This document shows, piece after piece, positions 4,555 to 5,051 of a stretch of 5,051 nucleotides of DNA. Origin of the DNA: JAHEEL01 sp964195515 (GTDB lineage Bacteria > Actinomycetota > Acidimicrobiia > Spongiisociales > UBA5794); assembly GCA_964195515.1 (NCBI GenBank), contig CAXMQO010000006.1:1-5051 (forward strand), read 5' to 3'. The notes under the pieces were generated by a model. It was not told the origin of the DNA, ran no database searches, and saw only the letters and a list, made by a program, of their open reading frames with translations. A program made the position numbers and the translations under genes. Position 1 is the stretch's first letter. Every line of letters starts with the position of its first letter.

Positions 4555-5051
4555 GGGTCTCCGCAGCCGACGTGCGCTACGTGACGAACGACGTGAAGTT
4601 GATCTGCGACGTGAGCCTGGATCTCTCACCGGGTGAGCTTGTCGCGATCGTTGGACCGAATGGCGCAGGCAAGTCGACGCTCTTGAGCCTTCTGGCCGGT
4701 GATCTCCGGCCGAGCCACGGGGCCATCGCATATGACACCGTCGACGTGTCGACGCTCCGAGTTCGCGAACTTGCAACATCGCGTGCGTTCCTCGAACAAC
4801 GTCAGGCAGAGGACATTACGTTCACGGTCGGTCAGGTCGTGGAGATGGGTCGCTACCCGTACCGAAACGATGACTCCATCGGTCCTGGCGAAGATCGCCG
4901 AGCGGTGATCGGCGCCCTCGAGGCGCTCGACCTCGTGGCCATCAAACACCGGCCCGTCGCAAGCCTCTCAGGAGGTGAGCGGCAACGTACGGCGATTGCG
5001 AGAACGCTTGCCCAGGAAGCGCCGTTGGTGCTTCTCGACGAGCCGACCACC
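4551..5051 (+). CDS. hmuV: Haemin ABC importer ATPase HmuV (3' end outside window)
   Basis: ATG at 4551 overlaps the hmuU stop as ATGA, and GAGGG at 4539-4543 lies seven bases upstream. The 167 visible codons run open to the window edge, about two thirds of a usual HmuV. The nucleotide-binding fold is clear: Walker A GPNGAGKST (35-43), Q-loop around FLEQRQ (80-85; Gln83 is the expected residue), then TFTVGQVVEMGRYPY (90-104), which is characteristic of the haem/siderophore importer subclass, signature LSGGERQRTAIAR (139-151) and Walker B VLLDEPTT (160-167). The D-loop and H-loop lie beyond the window. It should couple ATP hydrolysis to transport through HmuU at the cytoplasmic face. The catalytic motifs visible are all intact. 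Confidence 0.92.
   Translation, partial: MRVSAADVRYVTNDVKLICDVSLDLSPGELVAIVGPNGAGKSTLLSLLAGDLRPSHGAIAYDTVDVSTLRVRELATSRAFLEQRQAEDITFTVGQVVEMGRYPYRNDDSIGPGEDRRAVIGALEALDLVAIKHRPVASLSGGERQRTAIARTLAQEAPLVLLDEPTT

Noticed and set aside
3646..4779. Second long minus-strand open frame (377 codons) opposite hmuU/hmuV
   Set aside because: It runs across the hmuU-hmuV junction on the other strand and its product is rich in Arg, Gly, Glu and His without family features.

Overview
The window looks like chromosomal DNA of a high-GC bacterium, most likely an actinomycete. The signs are strong G/C bias at third codon positions, GTG and TTG starts, stop-start overlaps of four bases (GTGA, ATGA), and a lipoprotein with a Thr/Ala/Pro stalk of repeated TTTTAAP units, a style I associate with Acidimicrobiia-like Actinobacteria. 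The phylum is an inference from style, not from a marker gene.

Left part (1-1804). The window opens inside the 3' end of a + strand gene whose 38 visible residues resemble the end of a cupin domain. Converging on it with only 6 bases between stop codons is a minus-strand cluster. In transcription order this is a 31-codon reading frame with a good ribosome binding site, a TDT/SLAC1-TehA type anion channel or transporter gene interrupted by one in-frame TAG, and a DUF1801 (YdhG-like) protein. The TDT gene is otherwise intact on both sides of the stop, in the same frame.

Divergent intergenic region (1805-2030). About 226 bases separate the minus-strand cluster from the plus-strand operon. The region holds a perfect 8-bp-arm inverted repeat (1969-1989), a 13-bp palindrome (1878-1890), weak candidate promoters in both directions, and Shine-Dalgarno sequences for both flanking genes. 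I see no DtxR/IdeR- or Fur-like iron box.

Right part (2031-5051). A four-gene + strand operon is linked by three stop-start overlaps. It encodes a small secreted lipoprotein with a repeat stalk and a probable NTF2-like/MTB12-like C-terminal domain, then HmuT (haemin-binding lipoprotein), HmuU (FecCD-type permease) and HmuV (ATPase, cut by the window end). The last three form a standard haemin-type ABC importer: HmuT captures substrate outside the membrane, HmuU is the channel and HmuV drives transport. The first gene is translationally tied to hmuT and sits where corynebacteria may carry a surface haem receptor such as HtaA, so it is the best candidate here for an undescribed accessory component. 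That role is inferred from position only.

No tRNA, rRNA, CRISPR array, insertion sequence or convincing terminator was found.
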